Positions 1-7,701 of a DNA stretch of 47,414 nt are shown here, one piece after another. Source of the stretch: Myxococcales bacterium (GTDB lineage: Bacteria; Myxococcota_A; Polyangia; Palsa-1104). Made by a program: the position numbers and the translations under genes. How positions within the stretch are numbered: position 1 is the first letter of the stretch; every line of letters begins with the position of its first letter. The stretch covers positions 500 to 47,913 of the forward strand of contig PNAM01000099.1 of the NCBI GenBank assembly GCA_003170275.1. Direction: 5' to 3'. The notes below the pieces were generated by a model, which saw only the letters and a list, made by a program, of their open reading frames with translations, ran no database searches and had not been told where the DNA came from.

Positions 1-524
1 TCGCACATCATGTTGCAGCGGTTGGTCAGATCGACGGTGAGCACCGAGCCGCGGCCGTACTGGATGGTCGACGAGCCGTGGTTGCGCAGATCGGTCTTGG
101 GCGCCTTGAAGTCGCGCCCCGGGTACAGCCGCTCGATGCGCGCCATCCACGCCGGATCGATCGCCATCACGTCGACGAACTCGCCGTGCTTGGGGCAGCT
201 CTTCTTCATCAGGATCTTGCCGTCCTCTTCGACGATGCGCGCGCGGATCTCGCCCGGCTTGCCGTCGATGAGCACGCGCAGCTCGGTCTTGCCGTCGAGG
301 ATCGCCTCGCGGGTCTCCTTGACGCAGCGGGGGCACAGCGAGTCGGTCTCGCGCGGCCAGCCGAGCTGCGGGAAGGTCCGCTCGCGGCGCTTGAGCAGCG
401 GCGCCGGCGCCCAGGTCGGGTGCGGCGCGGGCTTCTCGAAGGCCTGGTTGAACAGCTTCACCAGCGGCCAGGCGGCCTTTGCGGTGGAGCTCGCGAGCTT
501 CTCGAGGGTGCGTGTTACGGTCAT
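1..524 (-). CDS. Radical SAM protein, Tes/MJ0619-like (partial, C-terminus beyond window)
   Basis: The first 174 residues are present and the rest lies beyond the left edge. The ATG at 524 is preceded by a strong GGAGGAA Shine-Dalgarno (about 533-539). A rubredoxin-like N-terminal module is visible: CPRC (C64, C67) and a later CPKHGEF (C110, H113). Near the edge, TNRCNMMC (C170, C174) gives the first two cysteines of a radical SAM CxxxCxxC cluster. This two-part layout is typical of the MJ0619/COG1964 radical SAM family, which includes the archaeal tetraether lipid synthase Tes. The exact substrate cannot be told from the N-terminus; other members of this family have unknown roles. The radical SAM assignment is fairly sure, the Tes relationship is an inference. 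The gene stands alone behind a 229-base intergenic region with an inverted repeat. Confidence 0.7.
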   Translation of the reverse strand, partial: MTVTRTLEKLASSTAKAAWPLVKLFNQAFEKPAPHPTWAPAPLLKRRERTFPQLGWPRETDSLCPRCVKETREAILDGKTELRVLIDGKPGEIRARIVEEDGKILMKKSCPKHGEFVDVMAIDPAWMARIERLYPGRDFKAPKTDLRNHGSSTIQYGRGSVLTVDLTNRCNMMC

Positions 525-663
525 CTAGGAAATTCCTCCAAAGCAGGACGGTCTACGCGCGTTGGGGTGCAAACTTTGCGCCCGGACATAAGTGCCCGGA
601 ATGCACCGATCAGGGACGCCGCGCTGCACCATGCCGTGCACCCCCGCAGTGACCAATTGGCCC

Positions 664-681
664 TTCGATAGAGATATCGAA
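664..681. promoter_or_regulatory. Inverted repeat, candidate operator upstream of the radical SAM gene
   Basis: TTCGATA (664-670), GAGA, TATCGAA (675-681) forms a perfect 7-bp inverted repeat with a 4-base centre. It sits in the 525-753 intergenic region, about 140 bases upstream of the radical SAM start codon and downstream of the ABC operon's last gene. The size and symmetry suit a dimeric HTH regulator site. A small RNA hairpin is the other possibility, but no T-tract follows. Apart from this repeat I see no gene or other clear signal in 525-753. Confidence 0.35.
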
Positions 682-753
682 TGGTTACGAAATGCACCGC
701 GACGTGCAGCCGAGCGTCGCCTGGGGAGACGATCCCCGGGGCCTGCGTCCGGG

Positions 754-1068
754 TCAGCGCGCCAGGCGATCGTGCAGCGCGGCGACCAGCTCGGCGGCGA
801 CGGTGATCGCGCGCGCGCCTTCGGTGTCGCCGTCGTCGTCGGGGACGATGCCGGCAAAGCCGGGCGAGCTGTGCGCGAGCAGCTGAGCCAGGAGCTGCAG
901 GCCCTGCGCCTCGCTGCGGAACGCGATCACCACGTGGTCGTCGGCAGTCAGCGACCGCGGCGGGAGATCTTCGAGGCGCGAGACCTCGAAGTAGTCGAGG
1001 TGGCGGCTCAGCTCGGCGAGCACGTCGAGCACCTCATCGTCGCCTACCAGGAACAGTCTCATGCTCAT
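754..1068 (-). CDS. Small XdhC-like Rossmann-fold protein
   Basis: A 104-residue protein with an alternating beta-alpha pattern (RLFLVGDDEVLDVLAEL at the N-terminus, then ADDHVVIAF and FAGIVPDDDG). This resembles the C-terminal Rossmann domain of XdhC/CoxI-type proteins, but without their N-terminal domain, so the function is unknown. The chosen ATG at 1068 overlaps the stop codon of the upstream gene as ATGA, which supports translational coupling; an internal ATG two codons later is an alternative. It is the last gene of the epimerase-ABC operon. Confidence 0.55.
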   Translation of the reverse strand: MSMRLFLVGDDEVLDVLAELSRHLDYFEVSRLEDLPPRSLTADDHVVIAFRSEAQGLQLLAQLLAHSSPGFAGIVPDDDGDTEGARAITVAAELVAALHDRLAR

Positions 1069-1667
1069 GCTCGGGCCAGCCCCACGAAAAAGAGCGCCAG
1101 GCCGACGGCGACGCCGACGGCGCAGGCGATCGCGGGGCGCGCGCGTAGGCGATCGCGCTCGTCGACGCCGCGCAGGAAGAAGCCGATCGCGCCGCCGATC
1201 CAGCCGCCCAGCCCGAGGAGCGCGACCACCGACCACAGCACCGACGGCGCGTCGTCCTCGGCGAGGCGCGCGGCGTGCCAGGCCTTGCGCGCCGCGAGCG
1301 GGCCGCGCGACTCGGGCTCGCCGGCGGCCATCAGCGCGGCGATGCGGCCGTTCGCTTCTTCGAGCAGCTCGGGGCGCGCGGTGTAGAACGAGCGGGTGGC
1401 GAGCAGCGCCGAGCGCACCTCGCGCCACGCGGCCAGCTCTTCGGAGCCGCCGGCGCGCGCCAGCTCGGCGAGCCGATCGATCGCGCGGCGCGCATACGGG
1501 CTGCCCGGCGCGTACAGGCGCGCGGCGCGGCCCAGGTGCAACAGGCGCGCATCGCCGGTCGCCAATTCGGCGTCACGCCACTCCGCGCGCGACGACCACA
1601 CCACGCGCGCCGTCATGATCCCGAGGCACACCAGCGCCAGCGCAAACACCCTCACGACTGTTTTCAA
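1065..1667 (-). CDS. Small membrane protein with two TM segments, ABC-operon member
   Basis: Unrecognised 200-residue protein. I place the start at a TTG (1667-1665) that overlaps the permease TGA (1666-1664); this gives the N-terminus MKTVVRVFALALVCLG, a clear membrane anchor. A longer reading frame exists upstream but would lie inside the permease gene. The middle is an alpha-helical, Arg/Ala-rich periplasmic-type segment (about residues 28-130) that could hold TPR-like helices (DARLLHLGRAARLYAPGSPYARRAIDRL). Two more hydrophobic stretches follow near residues 140-160 and 175-195, separated by FFLRGVDERDRLRARP. Its position between the ABC permease and the XdhC-like gene, with 4-base overlaps on both sides, suggests it works with the transporter. 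Confidence 0.6.
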   Translation of the reverse strand: MKTVVRVFALALVCLGIMTARVVWSSRAEWRDAELATGDARLLHLGRAARLYAPGSPYARRAIDRLAELARAGGSEELAAWREVRSALLATRSFYTARPELLEEANGRIAALMAAGEPESRGPLAARKAWHAARLAEDDAPSVLWSVVALLGLGGWIGGAIGFFLRGVDERDRLRARPAIACAVGVAVGLALFFVGLARA

Positions 1668-2449
1668 ATGAAGTCTCGACGGGAGAACAGCAGGATGGCG
1701 AGCACCAGCGCGCACGCGGCGTAGCACAGGCCGTAGGCGGTGCCGCTGGCCACGTAGGTCCAGTCGACGTAGTCGGCGTGGACAGTAGTGTATTGGCCGT
1801 CGACCATGCTGCCGGAGACGTAGAAGACGTGCAGATCGGGAACGACGCGCACCAGCGCGCCGAGGATCGCGCGCGGCAAGCTCGACAGCTTGGCGATCAG
1901 CTCGTGCAGCTCCGGCGTCGAGCGGCCGATGACGAACAGCGCGAGCGTGAACGCGCCCGACAAGATCGGCGTGGAGAAGCTGGAGAACATCACCGCAAGC
2001 GCGGTGATCACCATGACCTCGACGAACAGCAGCGCGATCGCGCGCACCACCGGGCCCTCGATGCCGCCGCCCTGGATGAGCAGCATGGCGAACAGCACCA
2101 CGCTCATGATCGCGATCTGCACGGCCAGCGTCAGCACCATGCCGGCGAACTTGCCGAGGATGAACTCGAAGCGATGGATCGGCTTGGGAATGAGCGAGAA
2201 GACGGTCTTCTTGTCGAGCTCCTTGTAGACCAGGTTCACGCCGACGAAGATCGCGATCAGCACGCCGAACAGCTCGATGCCGCCGAGGCCGAGATCGCGC
2301 GTGACGCGCAGCTCCTCGTGCAGCGACATCTGGCCGAGCCGCTCGGTGAACCCGATCAACGCGACGGCGAACAGCAGCAGCACGTACAGCACCTTGTTGC
2401 GCACCGCCTCGCGGAAGGTGTTGAGCGCCAACGCGCCGACGCGGTTCAC
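1664..2449 (-). CDS. ABC-2 type transporter permease
   Basis: A 261-residue polytopic membrane protein with about six hydrophobic segments. The N-terminus NTFREAVRNKVLYVLLLFAV and the motif LVYKELDKKTVFSLIPKPI followed by FILGKFAG are typical of ABC-2 permeases of the NosY/GldF class. Residues SMVDGQYTTVHADYVDW before the last TM form a short extracytoplasmic loop. The start is a GTG that overlaps the ATPase stop (GTGA), so the two subunits are translationally coupled. It would form the membrane channel for the ATPase encoded just upstream. The substrate cannot be predicted; a lipid or polysaccharide-linked export role is possible given the epimerase in the operon, but that is inference. Confidence 0.85.
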   Translation of the reverse strand: MNRVGALALNTFREAVRNKVLYVLLLFAVALIGFTERLGQMSLHEELRVTRDLGLGGIELFGVLIAIFVGVNLVYKELDKKTVFSLIPKPIHRFEFILGKFAGMVLTLAVQIAIMSVVLFAMLLIQGGGIEGPVVRAIALLFVEVMVITALAVMFSSFSTPILSGAFTLALFVIGRSTPELHELIAKLSSLPRAILGALVRVVPDLHVFYVSGSMVDGQYTTVHADYVDWTYVASGTAYGLCYAACALVLAILLFSRRDFI

Positions 2450-3356
2450 GAGCGCCTCTGATGCTCGGCGCCCGCGCCCACGTCGCCGATCTCGACCTCG
2501 CGCACGAACAGATCCTCGAGCGACTCGCGGCGCGGGCTCACCGAGACCACCTTCTTGCCGGCCGCGAGCGCCTCGCGCAGCGCTCGATCGACGTCGACGT
2601 CGGGGGCCAGGCGCACCGCTTCCTTGACGCCGCCCGACTCGAGCACCAGCTCGGTGTGCAGCAGCTGCGGCGAGAGCAGCTGGTCGAGCGGACCCGAGTC
2701 GCGCAGCTTGCCGCCGACGACGATCGCCACGCGATCGCAGAGCAGCTCCACGTCGGCGAGGATGTGGGTGGAGAACATCACCGTCTTACCCTCGGTGCGC
2801 AGCTCGCCGATGAGATCGCGGATCTCCTTGCGCCCGATCGGATCGAGGCCGCTCATCGGCTCGTCGAGGACCACCAGCTCGGGATCGTTGATGAGCGCCT
2901 GCGCGATGCCCAGCCGCTGCAGCATGCCCTTGGAGTACTTGCGCAGGGCGAGCGAGCCTGCGCGTCCGAGGCCGACGCGATCGAGCAGCGTGCGCGCGCG
3001 TTTCTTGCGCTCGGCGCGGCCGAGGTCGAACAGGCGCCCCATCAGATCGAGCAGCTCTTCGCCCGACAGGTAGTCGTAGAAGTACGGGTTCTCGGGCAGA
3101 AACCCGACGCGCCGCTTGGCGGCGATGCTCGGCACCTTCTGGCCGAACAGCTTCGCCTGCCCGCCCGACGGGAAGATCAGCCCCATGAGCATCTTGATGG
3201 TGGTGGTCTTGCCCGCGCCGTTGGGGCCGACGAAACCGAAGATCTCCCGCCGGTGCACCTCGAAGCTCACGTCGGTGACCGCGCGCACCTTCTTGCGCAG
3301 AAAGCCGAGCGCGAAGGTCTTCTGCAGGTTCGCCGCCGACAGCACCACTTCATCGC

Positions 3357-3360
<4 letters not shown>
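2446..3360 (-). CDS. ABC transporter ATP-binding protein
   Basis: A 304-residue ABC ATPase. Walker A is GPNGAGKTT (residues 45-53), the signature motif is the variant YSKGMLQR (142-149), Walker B with the catalytic Glu is ELVVLDEP (161-168), and the H-loop is STHI (His199). The variant signature (SKGM rather than SGGQ) is typical of ATPases paired with ABC-2 permeases. The C-terminal 80 residues after the nucleotide-binding domain form an accessory domain ending in a SLEDLFVRE motif, often seen in this class. The ATG overlaps the epimerase stop as ATGA, and the stop overlaps the permease GTG. A much longer open frame continues upstream but is only a shadow of the epimerase gene. Confidence 0.9.
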
Positions 3361-4316
<956 letters not shown>

Positions 4317-4359
4317 GCTGTGATGGTACGAGACGCGCGACCACAGGGCAACAACCAGT

Positions 4360-5403
4360 CTAGCGCGAGAGCAAGAGGTCCCAGCCGTGCGGGCGGGGCG
4401 CTTCGACGACGAAGCCGAGGCCCTGGTACAGGCGCTGCGCGTCGCGCGTGCCGAGCCGTACGTTGCGCACGTGGCGGATCGCCGGATGCGCGAGCAACAG
4501 GCGCAGGACCGCGCGCGCCAGGCCGCGGCCGCGCCACTCCGGATCGACGATCACGTCGTAGATCCACGCGTGCTTGGCGCCGTCGCTGTTGGCGCGCGCG
4601 CTGGCGATCAGCCGGCCGCGCTGGTCGCGCGCGCCCACCCACACCGTCGCGCCGAGGTGCGAACGTTCGATGGTCTCGCGCGACACGCCGGCGTTCCAGT
4701 AGGCGCCTTCCAGGAGGTCCGCTGCGCGCGCGGCATCCGCGGCAGTGAGCCGGCACATGTGCAATTGCACACCGTCGGGCGCGGCGAGGAACGCAGGCGG
4801 CGGGACCGAGGGATTCGCCTCGCGCACGCGCTCGATCGCGGCCAGGTCGGCGGGCGTGCCGCGCTCCCACAGTCGCAAAAGGATGAGCGCCAGCTCCTCG
4901 GGCTTGCGGTTCTGGCCCAGCTTGCCCTTGCCGTCGAGCCGCTCGAGCGAGACGCGCACGATCAGGATGCCCTTGACCGCGCTCTTGTACATCGGGTGAT
5001 CGGCGGTGATCGGCACGTGTCCGCCTTCGGGCTGAAAGCGCGACATCAGCGCGCCGAGCACGCGCGCCTTGGCGTCGAGGTCGGTCACCTCCTCGAGCAC
5101 GCCGTGCACCTGCACGCTCTCGTAGTAGGTGGTGGCCGGGCAGGCGCGCTCCGGATCGACGAAGTAGCTGGGGATCTCGGCGACGATCTCCTCGGCGCCC
5201 AGCACCGCCGCGCGGCCCAGCGATTCGCTCTTCTCGCCGGCCGGCGCGCCGTGAAAGCACAACGCGTCGTCGACCACCACGCCGTGCACCGTCTTGAGCA
5301 CCGGCGCTCCGTCGGGGGTGGTGGTGGCCAGGTGGACCACCGGCGCGCGCTGCAGGAGCGCCAGCGCGCGGGCGCGGTCCATTCGATATTGTTCGCGTCT
5401 CAT
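4360..5403 (-). CDS. FMN split-barrel (PNPOx/NimA-like) protein fused to GNAT acetyltransferase
   Basis: A 347-residue two-domain protein. The N-terminal part (about 1-190) starts MRREQYRM and contains HLATTTPDGAPVLKTVHG and LCFHGAPAGEKSESL, the pattern of NimA-like pyridoxamine-phosphate-oxidase-related flavin proteins. The C-terminal part (about 220-347) is a GNAT domain with the acetyl-CoA loop VDPEWRGRGLARAVLRLL and a closing LGTRDAQRLYQGLGFV. I chose ATG 5403 because it gives the family-typical MRR start; an ATG at 5382 is an alternative. No strong ribosome site is visible. It is divergent from a MocR regulator 69 bases away, so it is a likely target of that regulator. Substrates of either domain are unknown; both families include detoxification enzymes. 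Confidence 0.85.
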   Translation of the reverse strand: MRREQYRMDRARALALLQRAPVVHLATTTPDGAPVLKTVHGVVVDDALCFHGAPAGEKSESLGRAAVLGAEEIVAEIPSYFVDPERACPATTYYESVQVHGVLEEVTDLDAKARVLGALMSRFQPEGGHVPITADHPMYKSAVKGILIVRVSLERLDGKGKLGQNRKPEELALILLRLWERGTPADLAAIERVREANPSVPPPAFLAAPDGVQLHMCRLTAADAARAADLLEGAYWNAGVSRETIERSHLGATVWVGARDQRGRLIASARANSDGAKHAWIYDVIVDPEWRGRGLARAVLRLLLAHPAIRHVRNVRLGTRDAQRLYQGLGFVVEAPRPHGWDLLLSR

Positions 5404-5423
5404 GGGCCCAGTCTCACGTCGAG

Positions 5424-5470
5424 CTGGTCCTTGTGAAAGCGCCAGTTTTGCGATAACTACTAGACCAGTT
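5424..5470. promoter_or_regulatory. Candidate MocR operator between the flavin/GNAT gene and the regulator
   Basis: The 69-base divergent spacer holds CTGGTC (5424-5429) facing its complement GACCAG (5463-5468), and a direct repeat CCAGTT at 5442-5447 and 5465-5470 spaced 23 bases. MocR/PdxR regulators often bind direct repeats in such divergent spacers. That these are the binding sites is inference from position and symmetry. Confidence 0.4.
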
Positions 5471-5472
5471 GC

Positions 5473-6933
5473 ATGCGCGGCTGGGAGCACACGATCGCGG
5501 TCGACGACGCCGGGCGGGAGCCAGTGTTCCTGCAGATCGCGCGCGCGCTGGTCGAGGACGTGCGCCGCGGGCGGCTGCGGCCGGGGGATCTCCTGCCGTC
5601 GAGTCGCGCGCTGGCGGCCACCTTGCGGGTGCACCGCAACACCGTGCTGGCCGCGTACCAGGAGCTCTACGCCGAGGGCTGGATCACGATGGAGAAGGCG
5701 CGCGGCACGTTCGTCTCGCGCGAGCTGCCCGAGCCGCGGCCGCGCCATTTCGCGCCGTCGCCAAGGAGCGTCATGCCGGCGCGCGCCGGGTTCGAGCTGG
5801 GCGCGGCGACGGTGCAGGTGCCGTATCGGCCGCCGCCCAGGGGAACGCTGCTGCTCGCCGGCGGGCTGCCCGACGTGCGGTTGGCGCCGGCGCTCGAGCT
5901 GGCGCGCGCATACCGGCGGGCGCTGGCGACCGGATCGTCGGGGCGCGCGCTGCTCGACTACGGCGATCCGCAGGGACACGTGCGGCTGCGCAGCGCGCTC
6001 GCGGCGATGCTCTCGGCGACGCGCGGGCTGGCCGCGGACGCGTCGTCGCTGCTGGTGACGCGCGGCAGCCAGATGGCGCTGTACCTGATCGCGCGCGCGC
6101 TGTTCCAGCCGGGCGACGTGGTGGCGATCGAGGCCCTCGGCTATCGGCCGGCGTGGGAGGCGTTTCGCCAGGCGGGCGCGCGGCTGGTCCCGCTGCCCGT
6201 CGACGCCGCGGGGCTCGACGTGGACGCGCTCGCGCAGCTGGTCGGGCGGGAGCGCGTGCGCGCGGTGTACGTGACGCCGCACCACCACTACCCGACCACC
6301 GCGACGCTCGCGCCCGGGCGGCGCCTGCGCCTGCTCGAGTTGGCGCGCGCGGCGCGGTTGGCGGTGATCGAAGACGACTACGATCACGAGTTCCACTACG
6401 ACGGACGGCCGATCTTGCCGCTCGCGGCCGCGGACGAAGCGGGCGTGGTGATCTACCTCGGCACGCTGTCGAAGATCCTCGCGCCCGGGCTGCGCATCGG
6501 CTACGTGGTCGCGCCGCGGCCGGTGATCGAGCGGCTCACCGCGCATCGGGCGATCGTCGATCGCCAGGGCGATCAGGCTGTCGAGTGCGCGGTCGCGTCG
6601 TTGCTCGAGGACGGCGTGGTGCAGCGCCACGCGCGCCGCGTGCGTCGCGTGTACCAGGGGCGTCGCGACGCGCTCGCCGAGGCGCTCGACGCGCAGCTCG
6701 GTGGCGTGGTGCGATTCGATCGGCCGATGGGTGGGATCGCGCTGTGGGCGCACGCGCCGGGCGTGGATGTCGACGGGTGGGCCGCCCGCTGCCTCGAAGC
6801 GGGCGTGGTCTTCCACACCGCCAAGCGCTTCGCCTTCGACGGCCGCGCCCGCCCCTACCTGCGCCTCGGCTTCGCCACCTCGAACGAAGTCGAGCTGCGC
6901 GAGGCCGTGCGCCGCCTGCGCAGCCGCCTGTGA
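5473..6933 (+). CDS. MocR-family transcriptional regulator (GntR wHTH + aminotransferase-like domain)
   Basis: A 486-residue MocR/PdxR-type regulator. The N-terminal winged HTH (about 10-80) shows EPVFLQIARALVEDVRRGRL, LPSSRALAATLRVHRNTV and EGWITMEKARGTFVS, classic GntR signatures. A linker follows, and from about residue 120 a fold-type I aminotransferase domain: VTRGSQMALYLIARAL, VTPHHHYPTTATL, EDDYDHEF and the PLP lysine K334 in LGTLSKILAPGLRIGY. Such proteins sense pyridoxal phosphate or an amino-acid-derived ligand rather than catalysing transamination. The divergent neighbour is a PNPOx-type flavin protein, consistent with control of that gene. The start at 5473 gives the family-typical length. 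Confidence 0.92.
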   Translation: MRGWEHTIAVDDAGREPVFLQIARALVEDVRRGRLRPGDLLPSSRALAATLRVHRNTVLAAYQELYAEGWITMEKARGTFVSRELPEPRPRHFAPSPRSVMPARAGFELGAATVQVPYRPPPRGTLLLAGGLPDVRLAPALELARAYRRALATGSSGRALLDYGDPQGHVRLRSALAAMLSATRGLAADASSLLVTRGSQMALYLIARALFQPGDVVAIEALGYRPAWEAFRQAGARLVPLPVDAAGLDVDALAQLVGRERVRAVYVTPHHHYPTTATLAPGRRLRLLELARAARLAVIEDDYDHEFHYDGRPILPLAAADEAGVVIYLGTLSKILAPGLRIGYVVAPRPVIERLTAHRAIVDRQGDQAVECAVASLLEDGVVQRHARRVRRVYQGRRDALAEALDAQLGGVVRFDRPMGGIALWAHAPGVDVDGWAARCLEAGVVFHTAKRFAFDGRARPYLRLGFATSNEVELREAVRRLRSRL

Positions 6934-6951
6934 CCTGCTAGACTTTTGCGG

Positions 6952-7701
6952 ATGCGGTGGGTGATGGTGCTCGCGCTGCTGGTGCCTGCGACGGCGGGCG
7001 CGTTCGGCGATGGCGACAAGCTGGCGCTGGCACAGATCCAGTACGCGGGGAATTGGAACCCGCGGCCGTCGGGGACGCGGCGGCTGGCGTGGGAGATCGA
7101 CAAGCGCACCTCGATCGAGACGGTGACCGAGGCGGTCACAGTCGTGCTCTCGGATGAGGCGCAGCTGCGCAAGCATCCGCTGCTGCTGCTCTCGGGCGAC
7201 GCCGCGTTTCCCGCGCCCAGCGACGAGGAAGTGGCGCGCCTGCGACGGCACCTGCAGGCCGGCGGATTTCTCATCATCGACGGCGCGGACCCGCGGCCGG
7301 GCGGCGGGCCGGGCACCTTCGATTGGTCGGTGCGCGCGCTCGCCAGGCGGCTGTTCCCCAAGGAGTCGCTGGCCAAGCTGCCCGCGGACCACGTGATCTA
7401 CAAGTCGTTCTACCTGCTGAAGACGCCGGTTGGGCGCGTGGCGGCGGCGCCGTTCCTCGAGGGCGTAGTGCACGACGGCCGCGTGGCGCTGGTCTACTCG
7501 CAGAACGACATGGCCGGCGCGTGGGCGCGCGACAACTTCGGGCAGTGGGAGCACGAGGTCTATCCCGGCGGCGACGCGCAGCGCGAGATGGCATTCCGCC
7601 TGGGCATCAACCTGGCGATGTACGCGTTGTGCCTCGACTACAAGACCGACCAGGTACACGTGCCGTTCATCCTGCGCCGCCGGCAGTGGCAATCGAAATG
7701 A
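6952..7701 (+). CDS. DUF4159 domain protein, exported
   Basis: A 249-residue protein with a signal peptide (MRWVMVLALLVPATAGAFG). The mature part matches the DUF4159 pattern: LALAQIQYAGNWNPRPSG, then a Rossmann-like segment with ELRRHL-type helices, GGFLIIDGADPRPG, HVIYKSFYLL and a C-terminal MAFRLGINLAMYALCLDYKTDQVHVPFILRRR. DUF4159 proteins usually occur beside vWA/Bat-type membrane proteins, as here. An in-frame TTG two codons upstream is an alternative start. The stop overlaps the next ATG (ATGA), so this protein and the vWA protein are translationally coupled and probably act together. The molecular function of the family is not known to me. Confidence 0.85.
   Translation: MRWVMVLALLVPATAGAFGDGDKLALAQIQYAGNWNPRPSGTRRLAWEIDKRTSIETVTEAVTVVLSDEAQLRKHPLLLLSGDAAFPAPSDEEVARLRRHLQAGGFLIIDGADPRPGGGPGTFDWSVRALARRLFPKESLAKLPADHVIYKSFYLLKTPVGRVAAAPFLEGVVHDGRVALVYSQNDMAGAWARDNFGQWEHEVYPGGDAQREMAFRLGINLAMYALCLDYKTDQVHVPFILRRRQWQSK

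Noticed and set aside
525..857. A 110-codon minus-strand frame across the first intergenic region
   Set aside because: Its product is Arg/Ser/Pro-rich without domains and it overlaps the XdhC-like gene in another frame.
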